From: Marinobacter adhaerens HP15
Lineage (GTDB): Bacteria > Pseudomonadota > Gammaproteobacteria > Pseudomonadales > Oleiphilaceae
Direction: 5' to 3'
Assembly: GCF_000166295.1 (NCBI RefSeq)
Contig: NC_017506.1
Location: 1,798,001 to 1,862,000 of the forward strand
DNA: 64,000 nt
Below are positions 57,495-64,000 of this stretch, in pieces; position 1 is the first letter of the stretch; every line of letters begins with the position of its first letter. The translations under genes were made by a program, and so were the position numbers. The notes below the pieces were generated by a model. It ran no database searches. It saw only the letters and a list, made by a program, of their open reading frames with translations, and was not told the origin of the DNA.

Positions 57495-57912
57495 AGATTC
57501 CTCGTTCTTCTACGATGGGTTTATGACTTGCAGTCCTCGCGCAGAGCCTGCCGAAATTCAATGCGCACTAATGATGGAGGCAACACACGGCAGAATCAAT
57601 AGCCTCAAACGACGCGCCAGGACTGAACTTTCAGCCAATTCCCCGGTATTGACCGGGGACGGCAATGAGACGATACTAGATTTCGACTCAAAACACACGA
57701 TGTTTCAGTGTGCTCTTACAATGCCAAAGGACAGGGCGAATTTCAAACAAACGTTTGTTTGATTCTTCAAATACGGTATCCTTTTGGTTATGCAAGTCGG
57801 GACAAACGGCTTGGGGCAGTCGTCTATAGGCACTTTTACCGGTATGATGGCGGCCCAGAATAATTGGCCTGCGGGCACATAATATCCATTAAAGATGTTT
57901 GAGGAGACCAAC
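57495..57912. other. Intergenic region between etfBA and etfQO
   Basis: No convincing gene: open frames here lack ribosome sites and coding bias. It must hold both divergent promoters. The only strong structure is the 57743-57762 palindrome; a TTGACC-like -35 lies near 57647 but no paired -10 is convincing. Confidence 0.6.
57743..57762. promoter_or_regulatory. Perfect 20-bp palindrome, PsrA-like operator
   Basis: A 20-base exact palindrome built from CAAAC/GTTTG half-sites. It resembles PsrA-type operators (G/CAAAC-N2-4-GTTTG/C), and PsrA is a fatty-acid-responsive TetR repressor that controls etf and beta-oxidation genes in pseudomonads. It is 151 bases before etfQO and 248 before etfB. The regulator itself is not in the window. 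Confidence 0.65.
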
Positions 57913-59565
57913 GTGGAACGCGAATCGATGGAATTTGATGTTCTGATCGTCGGCGGCGGCCCGGCGGGCCTGTCGGCAGCGTGCCGTGTCATGCAACTGG
58001 CACAGGAAGCTGGCGAGGAACTCACCGTATGCGTTGTAGAGAAAGGTTCTGAGATCGGCGCCCACATTCTGGCCGGTACCGTATTCGAGCCCACTGCCCT
58101 CACCGAACTCTTCCCGGACTGGAAAGAGAAAGGCGCCCCGCTCAACACGCCCGTTACCCGGGACGACATTTTCCTGCTGAAGAACCAGGACAGCGCCACC
58201 AAGATCCCGAATGCGTTTGTGCCCAAGAACATGCACAACCATGGCAACTACATTATCAGCCTGGGTAACCTGTGCCGCTGGCTCGCCGAACAGGCCGAAC
58301 AGCTTGGCGTTGAGGTGTATCCCGGCTTTGCCGCGTCCGAAACCATCATTGAAGACGGTCAGGTAAAAGGCATCATTACCGGCGATATGGGCGTGGCCCG
58401 CGACGGTTCCGAAAAAGACGGCTACATGCCGGGCATGGAACTGCGCGCGAAGTACACCCTGTTCACCGAGGGCTGCCGCGGTCACCTGGGCAAGCGCCTG
58501 ATCAACGAGTTCAAGCTTGATGAAGGCAAAGACCCGCAGCACTACGGTATCGGTATCAAGGAACTGTGGGATATTGATCCGGCCAAACACGAGCCGGGCC
58601 TCGTAGTTCATACCACCGGCTGGCCCCTGAAAGAAACCGGCTCCACCGGTGGTTCTTTCCTGTATCACCTCGAGAATGGCCAGGTATATGTGGGCCTGAT
58701 CACCGATCTGTCCTACAGCAACCCGCATCTGAGCCCGTTTGAGGAATTTCAGCGGCTGAAGCTGCATCCGGAAATCAAGAAACACCTGGAAGGCGGCAAG
58801 CGCGTTTCTTACGGCGCCCGTGCAATCACTAAAGGCGGTTATAACGCCCTGCCCAAGATGAGCTTCCCGGGTGGTCTCCTGCTGGGCTGTGACGCGGGCA
58901 CGCTGAACGGTTCCAAGATCAAAGGCTCCCACACCGCCATGAAGTCCGGCATGTTGGGCGCCGAGGCAGTTTTCGAAGCGCTGAAGGACGGCAAGAGCGG
59001 CGAAGAGATCAGCAGCTTCCAGAAGAAATTTGAAGACAGCTGGCTGTTCAAGGAGCTATACGCAGAGCGTAACTTCGGCCCGGCGATGCACAAGTTCGGC
59101 AATATAGTCGGTGGCGCCATCGCCTACTTCGAGCAGAACATCCTGCGCGGCAGCCTGCCGATTACCTTCCACGATACCACTCCGGATTATGCCACCATGA
59201 AGCCGGCAGCCGAGTGCAAGAAGGTGACCTATCCCAAGCCGGATAACACCCTGACCTTCGATCGTCTGTCCTCGGTGTTCATTTCAAACACCAACCACGA
59301 GGAAGATCAGCCGGTTCACCTTAAACTGACCGATCCGGACCTTCCGATCCGCGACAACCTGCCTAAATACGATGAGCCTGCGCAGCGCTACTGCCCGGCT
59401 GGTGTTTATGAAGTTGTCGAGAAAGACGATGGCAGCGGAAAGCGCTTCCAGATCAACGCCCAGAACTGTGTTCACTGCAAGACCTGCGACATCAAGGATC
59501 CTGCGCAGAACATTAACTGGGTAACTCCGGAAGGGGGCGGTGGCCCGAATTATCCGAACATGTAA
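57913..59565 (+). CDS. Electron transfer flavoprotein-ubiquinone oxidoreductase
   Basis: 550 residues from GTG 57913, chosen because AGGAG lies six bases upstream; ATG 57895 and ATG 57928 are less likely. FAD motif VLIVGGGPAGLSAA near the start; GTLNGSKIKGSHTAMKSG in the core. The C-terminal NCVHCKTCDI plus an upstream RYCPAG supply the four cysteines of the 4Fe-4S cluster. It passes electrons from EtfAB to ubiquinone. Gene symbol differs between organisms (etfQO, etfD), so is left blank. Confidence 0.95.
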   Translation: MERESMEFDVLIVGGGPAGLSAACRVMQLAQEAGEELTVCVVEKGSEIGAHILAGTVFEPTALTELFPDWKEKGAPLNTPVTRDDIFLLKNQDSATKIPNAFVPKNMHNHGNYIISLGNLCRWLAEQAEQLGVEVYPGFAASETIIEDGQVKGIITGDMGVARDGSEKDGYMPGMELRAKYTLFTEGCRGHLGKRLINEFKLDEGKDPQHYGIGIKELWDIDPAKHEPGLVVHTTGWPLKETGSTGGSFLYHLENGQVYVGLITDLSYSNPHLSPFEEFQRLKLHPEIKKHLEGGKRVSYGARAITKGGYNALPKMSFPGGLLLGCDAGTLNGSKIKGSHTAMKSGMLGAEAVFEALKDGKSGEEISSFQKKFEDSWLFKELYAERNFGPAMHKFGNIVGGAIAYFEQNILRGSLPITFHDTTPDYATMKPAAECKKVTYPKPDNTLTFDRLSSVFISNTNHEEDQPVHLKLTDPDLPIRDNLPKYDEPAQRYCPAGVYEVVEKDDGSGKRFQINAQNCVHCKTCDIKDPAQNINWVTPEGGGGPNYPNM

Positions 59566-59581
59566 GTCCGGATTCCGGTAG

Positions 59582-59610
59582 AAAAACGGCCCCTCGCGGG
59601 CCGTTTTTTT
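59582..59610 (+). terminator. Intrinsic terminator of etfQO
   Basis: Seven-base arms ACGGCCC / GGGCCGT with a 5-base loop, followed by seven T's. It begins 16 bases after the etfQO stop. Confidence 0.88.
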
Positions 59611-59614
59611 GGCA

Positions 59615-59645
59615 TAAAAAACGGCTCCCGAGGGAGCCGTTTTTC
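59615..59645 (-). terminator. Intrinsic terminator of the SlyD-like gene
   Basis: Eight-base arms ACGGCTCC / GGAGCCGT with a 4-base loop; reading on the minus strand it is followed by a T-run (TTTTTTA). It lies 19 bases after the end of the isomerase gene, back-to-back with the etfQO terminator. Confidence 0.85.
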
Positions 59646-59663
59646 GTTGCGCTTCAGAAAAGC

Positions 59664-60125
59664 TTAGTGAGCGTGGCCGTGCTCTTGCTCTTCGTCAGTC
59701 GCGTCGCGAGCTTCTACCACTTCTACGTCGAAGTGCAGAGTCTGGCCAGCGAGCGGATGGTTGGCGTCGATGGTGACGGTTTCGTCGCCAACTTCTACCA
59801 CACGAACGACCTGGGGGCCGCCCGGGGTCTGCGCCTGGAACTGCATGCCCGGCTCGATGGTATCGACGCCTTCAAATGCAGAACGCGGAACCGGCTGGAT
59901 CAGCTCTTCGTTAACTTCGCCGTAGCCTTCAGCAGGTTCTACAGAAACCTTAACCTGATCGCCTGCGTTCTTTTCGTTCAGTGCACTTTCCAGTCCACCG
60001 ATAATGTTCTGTGCACCTTCCAGGTAAGACAGAGGCTCACGACCTTCTACACGGGAGGAATCAAGCTGCTCTCCCTGATCGTTGGTGAGCGTGTAATGGA
60101 TGGTGACAACACGAGGTTGGGCCAT
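59664..60125 (-). CDS. slyD: FKBP-type peptidyl-prolyl isomerase, SlyD-like
   Basis: 153 residues. FKBP core interrupted by an IF (insert-in-flap) domain: GGLESALNEKNAGDQVKVSV, PAEGYGEVNEELIQ and QTPGGPQVVRVVEVGDETVTI are characteristic; ends in a short His-containing tail (EHGHAH) instead of the long metal-binding tail of E. coli SlyD. It isomerises X-Pro bonds and acts as a chaperone. Its own terminator lies just downstream. Confidence 0.9.
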   Translation of the reverse strand: MAQPRVVTIHYTLTNDQGEQLDSSRVEGREPLSYLEGAQNIIGGLESALNEKNAGDQVKVSVEPAEGYGEVNEELIQPVPRSAFEGVDTIEPGMQFQAQTPGGPQVVRVVEVGDETVTIDANHPLAGQTLHFDVEVVEARDATDEEQEHGHAH

Positions 60126-60324
60126 GTGATCTCCTTGCGTGTCCGCAATGACTGTTTAATTGATTTAGGCAATCGAAAGTGATCGTGAACAGCCAGACTG
60201 AACAGAGGGACTAACGACCACCGGGCCTCGTTAGAGAGCCAGGCTCATAACAAGTATGAAAACACAGTTTAACAACTGAGCTAATGCGTTTTCTACCGTA
60301 ATTCTGGGGCCGCGGTACGGGTTT

Positions 60325-60891
60325 TCAACCACCCTGCCCGATTTTGTAGAAAATTCCGTGGCTGAATACCCCTAGAACCGGGTGTCCGTCTTCATTCCGT
60401 TCCACAACATGCTCCGCCAGGTCGTAATAGGCTGCGGTTACCAGTCGCGCTTCGACCCCATGGCGAACCTTTACCACGGGTCTTGGCTCATCGGAGCCCG
60501 GATAGGTGGTCACTTCCAGTGGATGGTCCTGGCCGATCTCAAGGGTTTCGCCGACATTGGTGGTCAGGGAAATGACCTGCCGGTCGCTCTCTCCAGTCAC
60601 GGTCAGGGAATGGGCGAGCAACGGCGCATCCTCGACTTGGATGCGCCACTTTTCAACGGGCGTCACCAGGTAGTATTCGCCGTCGCTTTCCCGGCGGAGA
60701 ATGGTGGAAAACAGACGTACAATTGCTTCTCGAGCCAGCGGCTCGCCTTTGAAGATCCACTGACCATCGCGGCTGATGCGAAGATCCATATCCCCGGAAA
60801 GCTCGGGGTCCCACTGATCAATGGGTGGATTCCCGGCCTTCTTCACGGTTTCCTCCACCTGCTTTGCAAGATTATCCGGATTCATGCTCAT
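60325..60891 (-). CDS. DUF1285-family protein
   Basis: 188 residues. PIDQWDPELSGDMDLRI, then WIFKGEPLAREAIVRLFSTI and EYYLVTPVEKWRIQVEDAP are the DUF1285 signature; the beta-rich C-terminal half ends FSHGIFYKIG. Function unknown. It lies 24 bases after the radical SAM gene, on the same strand. Confidence 0.85.
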   Translation of the reverse strand: MSMNPDNLAKQVEETVKKAGNPPIDQWDPELSGDMDLRISRDGQWIFKGEPLAREAIVRLFSTILRRESDGEYYLVTPVEKWRIQVEDAPLLAHSLTVTGESDRQVISLTTNVGETLEIGQDHPLEVTTYPGSDEPRPVVKVRHGVEARLVTAAYYDLAEHVVERNEDGHPVLGVFSHGIFYKIGQGG

Positions 60892-60915
60892 AACGGTGGC
60901 TCCCGGCTATCTGAA

Positions 60916-61812
60916 TTACAACCCGCGCATCCACTCCGCGCGCAACGGTGCTGCACCGGGGTTGGTAATGGCGAGGTTTACCTGGTCCAGCATTTTCTGC
61001 TTGTCACGCCCAAGCGTGCCTTTCAGCACGAGGTAATTTGAAGCGTGATCACTGCGGAAGATGGTCTTATCCAGCTCAAGATGCTCCAGGAAGAGGCGTA
61101 TCTCTTCAAAGAGCCCTTTTTGGGACAGCGGAACGAAATCGTCTCCGAAGCCCTCCCGGAAACGTTCTTCTCCCTGTGGGAAACTGACCACGAGGGTGGA
61201 AAGATAATCCGGCTGTGTCTCGTTGCAGAGCGTTGCGGTATTGATCGCGTGCTGGCGCGAAAGGTTTTCTCCGCCCAGCCCATTCAGCACCATGACAGAG
61301 CTCGTAAGACCCGCTTCACGGATTTTCAGCAGTGCCGAGCGGGTGGATTCCCAGGTTTCGCCCTTGTTAACCCGGCGCAGGATTTCATCATCGCCGGATT
61401 CCATACCGACATAGAGAATTTCAAGGCCTGCATCCTTCAGTTGAGCCAGTTCTTCCACGGTCTTTTTCGCGAGGTTGCGGGGCAGACAGTAGCTGGAAAC
61501 CCGCTGAAGATCCGGAAAAGCCTCCCTGAGCTGACCCAGTATTTCCAACAGGCGACGGGTCGGCAATACCATGGCATCACCGTCTGCCAGAAAAACCCGG
61601 CGCACGCCACCCAGGCTGCGAGCCGCATTACGGATGTCCTGGAGCACATCTTCAGGCTTGCGGGCCCGGAATTTCTTTTGCGGCTGCGTATACATCTCGC
61701 AAAACGTGCACTTGTTCCAGGAGCAGCCGTTGGTGACCGGCAGGATCAGTGACTTGGCTTCACTGGGAGGCCGGAAGACCGGCTCCACGTAGTCAATTGG
61801 AAAGCTGTACAT
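60916..61812 (-). CDS. Radical SAM protein
   Basis: 298 residues. Cys30, Cys35 and Cys38 (NGCSWNKCTFCEMYT) form the 4Fe-4S site with CX4CX2C spacing, and a GGE-like motif (FLADGDAMVLPTRR) follows. Related to the Elp3/MiaB/NifB-type B12-independent group annotated simply as radical SAM. Small size and no accessory iron-sulfur cysteines argue for one cluster. Substrate unknown. Confidence 0.82.
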   Translation of the reverse strand: MYSFPIDYVEPVFRPPSEAKSLILPVTNGCSWNKCTFCEMYTQPQKKFRARKPEDVLQDIRNAARSLGGVRRVFLADGDAMVLPTRRLLEILGQLREAFPDLQRVSSYCLPRNLAKKTVEELAQLKDAGLEILYVGMESGDDEILRRVNKGETWESTRSALLKIREAGLTSSVMVLNGLGGENLSRQHAINTATLCNETQPDYLSTLVVSFPQGEERFREGFGDDFVPLSQKGLFEEIRLFLEHLELDKTIFRSDHASNYLVLKGTLGRDKQKMLDQVNLAITNPGAAPLRAEWMRGL

Positions 61813-61857
61813 AGTCGGGCTCGGATTTGAGAATTCAGAAATTACTTACTGGCGATA

Positions 61858-62307
61858 TCAGGGCAGAAACTGGGCTTTCAAGTCAGCGCAACCGGGGCCG
61901 ACTACTGGCATATCCAGCATGACGGCCTGGGAGGTCATGAACGGAATGCCCCGGCGGTGTGCGTCAACCAGAAGCGTGGCAAGCCCTCCCACCAGGGGCA
62001 TGTGGGAAACGATCAACAGGGGTGATTCGTGATGCTCAATCAATGCATCAAGGCAGGCTGCCGGGTCGTCGTCCGGAGTGATGAACCTCTTTTCTTCAAC
62101 GGGACAATTGAGAATTTCGGAGACGATCGCCGCCGTTTGCCTGGCACGCACATAGGGGCTGCTCCAGACCAGCTTCGGGCGCCAGGGCGACTCCGCGATG
62201 CGAGCGGCAACCTCAGCCACGCCAAGCCGGCCGGCCTCTGTCAGTTCACGTTCCTGATCCAGCGTATGCCAGCCAGCTTCCCCATGGCGCATGATGAGCA
62301 GTTGCAA
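61858..62307 (-). CDS. sixA: Phosphohistidine phosphatase SixA
   Basis: 149 residues, the size of SixA. Catalytic RHG at 7-9, then SSPYVRARQTA and SHMPLVGGL complete the histidine phosphatase site. SixA removes phosphate from HPt-domain histidines of two-component or PTS systems. Separated by 42 bases from gpsA. Confidence 0.88.
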   Translation of the reverse strand: MQLLIMRHGEAGWHTLDQERELTEAGRLGVAEVAARIAESPWRPKLVWSSPYVRARQTAAIVSEILNCPVEEKRFITPDDDPAACLDALIEHHESPLLIVSHMPLVGGLATLLVDAHRRGIPFMTSQAVMLDMPVVGPGCADLKAQFLP

Positions 62308-62349
62308 GGGCTCTCTCCTTTCCGGCCTGGTCCCGGTTCAGCGGGCCTG

Positions 62350-63417
62350 TTACTGGCTGATGGTCCGCGGCAGTATAAATTCTACGTCGGAATTCTGGAC
62401 CGACATCATGAGGCTATTGATGACCGCCTTGATTGAAGCGTTGTCATAGAGGATCTCGTAAAGCCCACGAACCAGTGGCATGTAAATCCCGATGGCCTCG
62501 GCTTTCTGCTTGACGAGCTTCAGGGTATAGATGCCCTCGGCCACCTGCCCGAGCTCCGCCACGGCATCGTCCAGTTTCTGGCCCTGGCCAACGGCATAAC
62601 CCACTCGAAAGTTCCGGCTCTTGGATGAGGTGCAGGTCACGATCAGATCACCGACACCCGCCAGCCCCATGAATGTCATTGGGTTGGCGCCGAGGCTGAC
62701 GGCAAACCGGCTCATCTCCGCAAGACCGCGGGTAATCAGCATAGCCTTGGCGTTCTCACCCATTTCCAGGGCGGAGGCAAGACCTGCAACAATCGCATAA
62801 ATGTTCTTCAGTGCCCCGGCGAGTTCCACGCCATACACATCCACGTTCGCGTAAACGCGAAAATACTCGCACCCAAGGAGGTCCTGAACCGAGCGGCGTA
62901 CATCCGGATCCTTGGCGGCAATAACAGTGGCGGTCAGATCCCGGTTTACGATTTCACCAGCCAGGTTGGGGCCACTGAGCACGCCAGTACGACAACGAGG
63001 GATCTCTTCCTGCAGAATCTCGCTCATCAGTTTGAAGCCGTGCTCTTCAATCCCCTTGGTGAGGCTGATGACAATTTGCTCGTCGCGGAATTTGTCGCTG
63101 TTCTCGCGGATAACGGCCCGAAAGGCTTTGCTCGGAATGGCAACAAAGACGATCTCGGCCTTGCTGACAGCGTCCGCCAGGTCTGTGGTGGGCTGAATGT
63201 CACCGGTCAGCTCAATGCCTGGCATGTAGCGGCTATTGATTCGGGTGCTGCGGATCTCTTCGGCCTGGGCTTTGCCACGCATCCAGAAATGAACACGGTG
63301 ACCGTTTTCACCCAGCACCTTGGCCATGGCAGTACCAAAACTGCCACCGCCCAGAACCGCCACATCATGTACTGGCGCGGCTGCCTCAGTGTTCCGGGGC
63401 GTCGATTGTTCAGACAT
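62350..63417 (-). CDS. gpsA: Glycerol-3-phosphate dehydrogenase [NAD(P)+]
   Basis: 355 residues. Rossmann motif VLGGGSFGTAMAKVLG; ISLTKGIEEHG and GVELAGALKNIYAIVAG carry the catalytic lysines. It makes sn-glycerol-3-phosphate for phospholipid synthesis. It precedes sixA on the minus strand, as often seen in gammaproteobacteria. Start ATG 63417. Confidence 0.94.
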   Translation of the reverse strand: MSEQSTPRNTEAAAPVHDVAVLGGGSFGTAMAKVLGENGHRVHFWMRGKAQAEEIRSTRINSRYMPGIELTGDIQPTTDLADAVSKAEIVFVAIPSKAFRAVIRENSDKFRDEQIVISLTKGIEEHGFKLMSEILQEEIPRCRTGVLSGPNLAGEIVNRDLTATVIAAKDPDVRRSVQDLLGCEYFRVYANVDVYGVELAGALKNIYAIVAGLASALEMGENAKAMLITRGLAEMSRFAVSLGANPMTFMGLAGVGDLIVTCTSSKSRNFRVGYAVGQGQKLDDAVAELGQVAEGIYTLKLVKQKAEAIGIYMPLVRGLYEILYDNASIKAVINSLMMSVQNSDVEFILPRTISQ

Positions 63418-63477
63418 AGTTCTTCCGTTCTGTCAGATCAGGTGTGATACCGGCCATGTCGCACCAGGGTGGCGCAG

Positions 63478-63969
63478 TTAACCGGGCTCTTCACATTCCA
63501 GAGCGCGCACCAGATTCTTGAATTCTTCCCTGTTTCGGCTGTTCAGGCCCATCAGCACTTTATGGGCATCAAGAACCTTGTCTCGAACCTGCTGTTCGCT
63601 GGCCCTGAGTACGGGAATCTCTTCAAGCTCTTCAATTCGGGACGCGGGTTCTCGCACAATAATAAAGATCTTGTCGAAACCCATGGAAGTGATAATGCGG
63701 GTAATATCGGGATTGGTCGAAATAAGTGTGGGCAGGAAGTTGCTCTGTTTCTGGGCCGCCATGGCGATTTTGGCAAGCAGTCCGAGTGTAGTGCTGTCGA
63801 TAATCTCGGTCTCGGTCAGGTCGATCACCACGGTCTTGAACTCCGGGTCCTGGGTGATGGACTCAACCAGATTGTCCAGCGTCGAACACAGGTTCAGCCG
63901 GATTTCCCCAATAAACTTCAGGACATAGATGCCCTGTTTTTCAGCTTGCAGGATCTTGTAACCAGCCAT
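63478..63969 (-). CDS. STAS-domain anti-sigma-factor antagonist (RssC/CrsA-like)
   Basis: 163 residues. STAS core at about 10-105: VVIDLTETEIIDSTTLG places the phosphorylatable Ser59/Thr60 in the DST motif. A C-terminal helical extension (RVEELEEIP-like, RIEELEEIPVLRASEQQ) follows. Resembles the RssC/CrsA proteins that act with an RssB/CrsR-type response regulator on general stress or biofilm control; the partner gene would lie beyond the window. Start ATG 63969. Confidence 0.82.
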   Translation of the reverse strand: MAGYKILQAEKQGIYVLKFIGEIRLNLCSTLDNLVESITQDPEFKTVVIDLTETEIIDSTTLGLLAKIAMAAQKQSNFLPTLISTNPDITRIITSMGFDKIFIIVREPASRIEELEEIPVLRASEQQVRDKVLDAHKVLMGLNSRNREEFKNLVRALECEEPG

Positions 63970-64000
63970 GTTTCACACTGCCACTAATTCGACGGGGTGT

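Noticed and set aside
55236..57602. A 788-codon open frame on the plus strand opposite rlmA, etfA and etfB.
   Set aside because: It is antisense to three clearly recognised genes, has no ribosome site and no protein-like sequence; long antisense frames are common in high-GC coding DNA with strong codon bias.
1..64000. CRISPR arrays, insertion sequences, integrases, phage genes and rRNA.
   Set aside because: Scanned on both strands; no repeat-spacer pattern, transposase or integrase motif, terminal repeat or rRNA stretch was seen.

Overview
The window looks like chromosomal DNA of a marine gammaproteobacterium, most probably Marinobacter or a close relative. This is inferred from the moderately high GC, the gene content (a CIO-type cydAB-cydDC set, divergent etfBA/etfQO, crotonases, RlmA, RssC/CrsA-like STAS protein, selenium genes) and remembered protein resemblance; no search was run. 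There are no insertion sequences, CRISPR arrays or prophage genes.

Layout. 1-1882: end of an outer-membrane barrel gene and a TrkH potassium transporter. 1886-16316: a complete glycogen / alpha-glucan block. On the minus strand run glgC, a GH57 glycosidase, malQ, a PilZ protein, an SDR and a glucan phosphorylase. On the plus strand run glgB, glgA and a second, diverged glucan phosphorylase. The two arms diverge from 10182-10384. 16336-26154: a frameshifted carboxylesterase, an acyltransferase, recQ, a DUF4442 protein, an orphan periplasmic binding protein, a chemoreceptor behind a sigma-28-like promoter, a GNAT-nitrilase fusion and a PilZ-like protein.

26195-33308: a selenium locus. A lysine/alanine-rich helix-hairpin-helix protein is followed, with TGATG overlap, by a flavin oxidoreductase-SelD fusion. 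Convergent with it is a SenB-type selenosugar synthase, followed by a three-gene ABC transporter of the putative selenate family. Uptake, selenophosphate synthesis and selenosugar formation could therefore be encoded within 7 kb; senA is not in the window.

33441-40583: small unknown proteins, a YadGH-like ABC exporter, a DUF192 lipoprotein, two crotonases, a 47-residue membrane protein missed by length cut-offs, and a DMT transporter. 40600-45335: a visibly AT-richer accessory segment ending at tRNA-Leu(UAA). It carries an outer-membrane barrel gene and an IetAS-type pair (AAA ATPase plus subtilisin-like protease) in which the protease frame is broken just before its catalytic serine region.

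45498-64000: a methyltransferase, cydABDC (cyanide-insensitive-type quinol oxidase and its thiol ABC exporter), a trans-enoyl-reductase-like protein, small membrane proteins and rlmA. Then etfBA diverges from etfQO around a perfect 20-bp palindrome resembling a PsrA operator. The window ends with a SlyD-like isomerase, a DUF1285 protein, a radical SAM protein, sixA, gpsA and a STAS-domain regulator.
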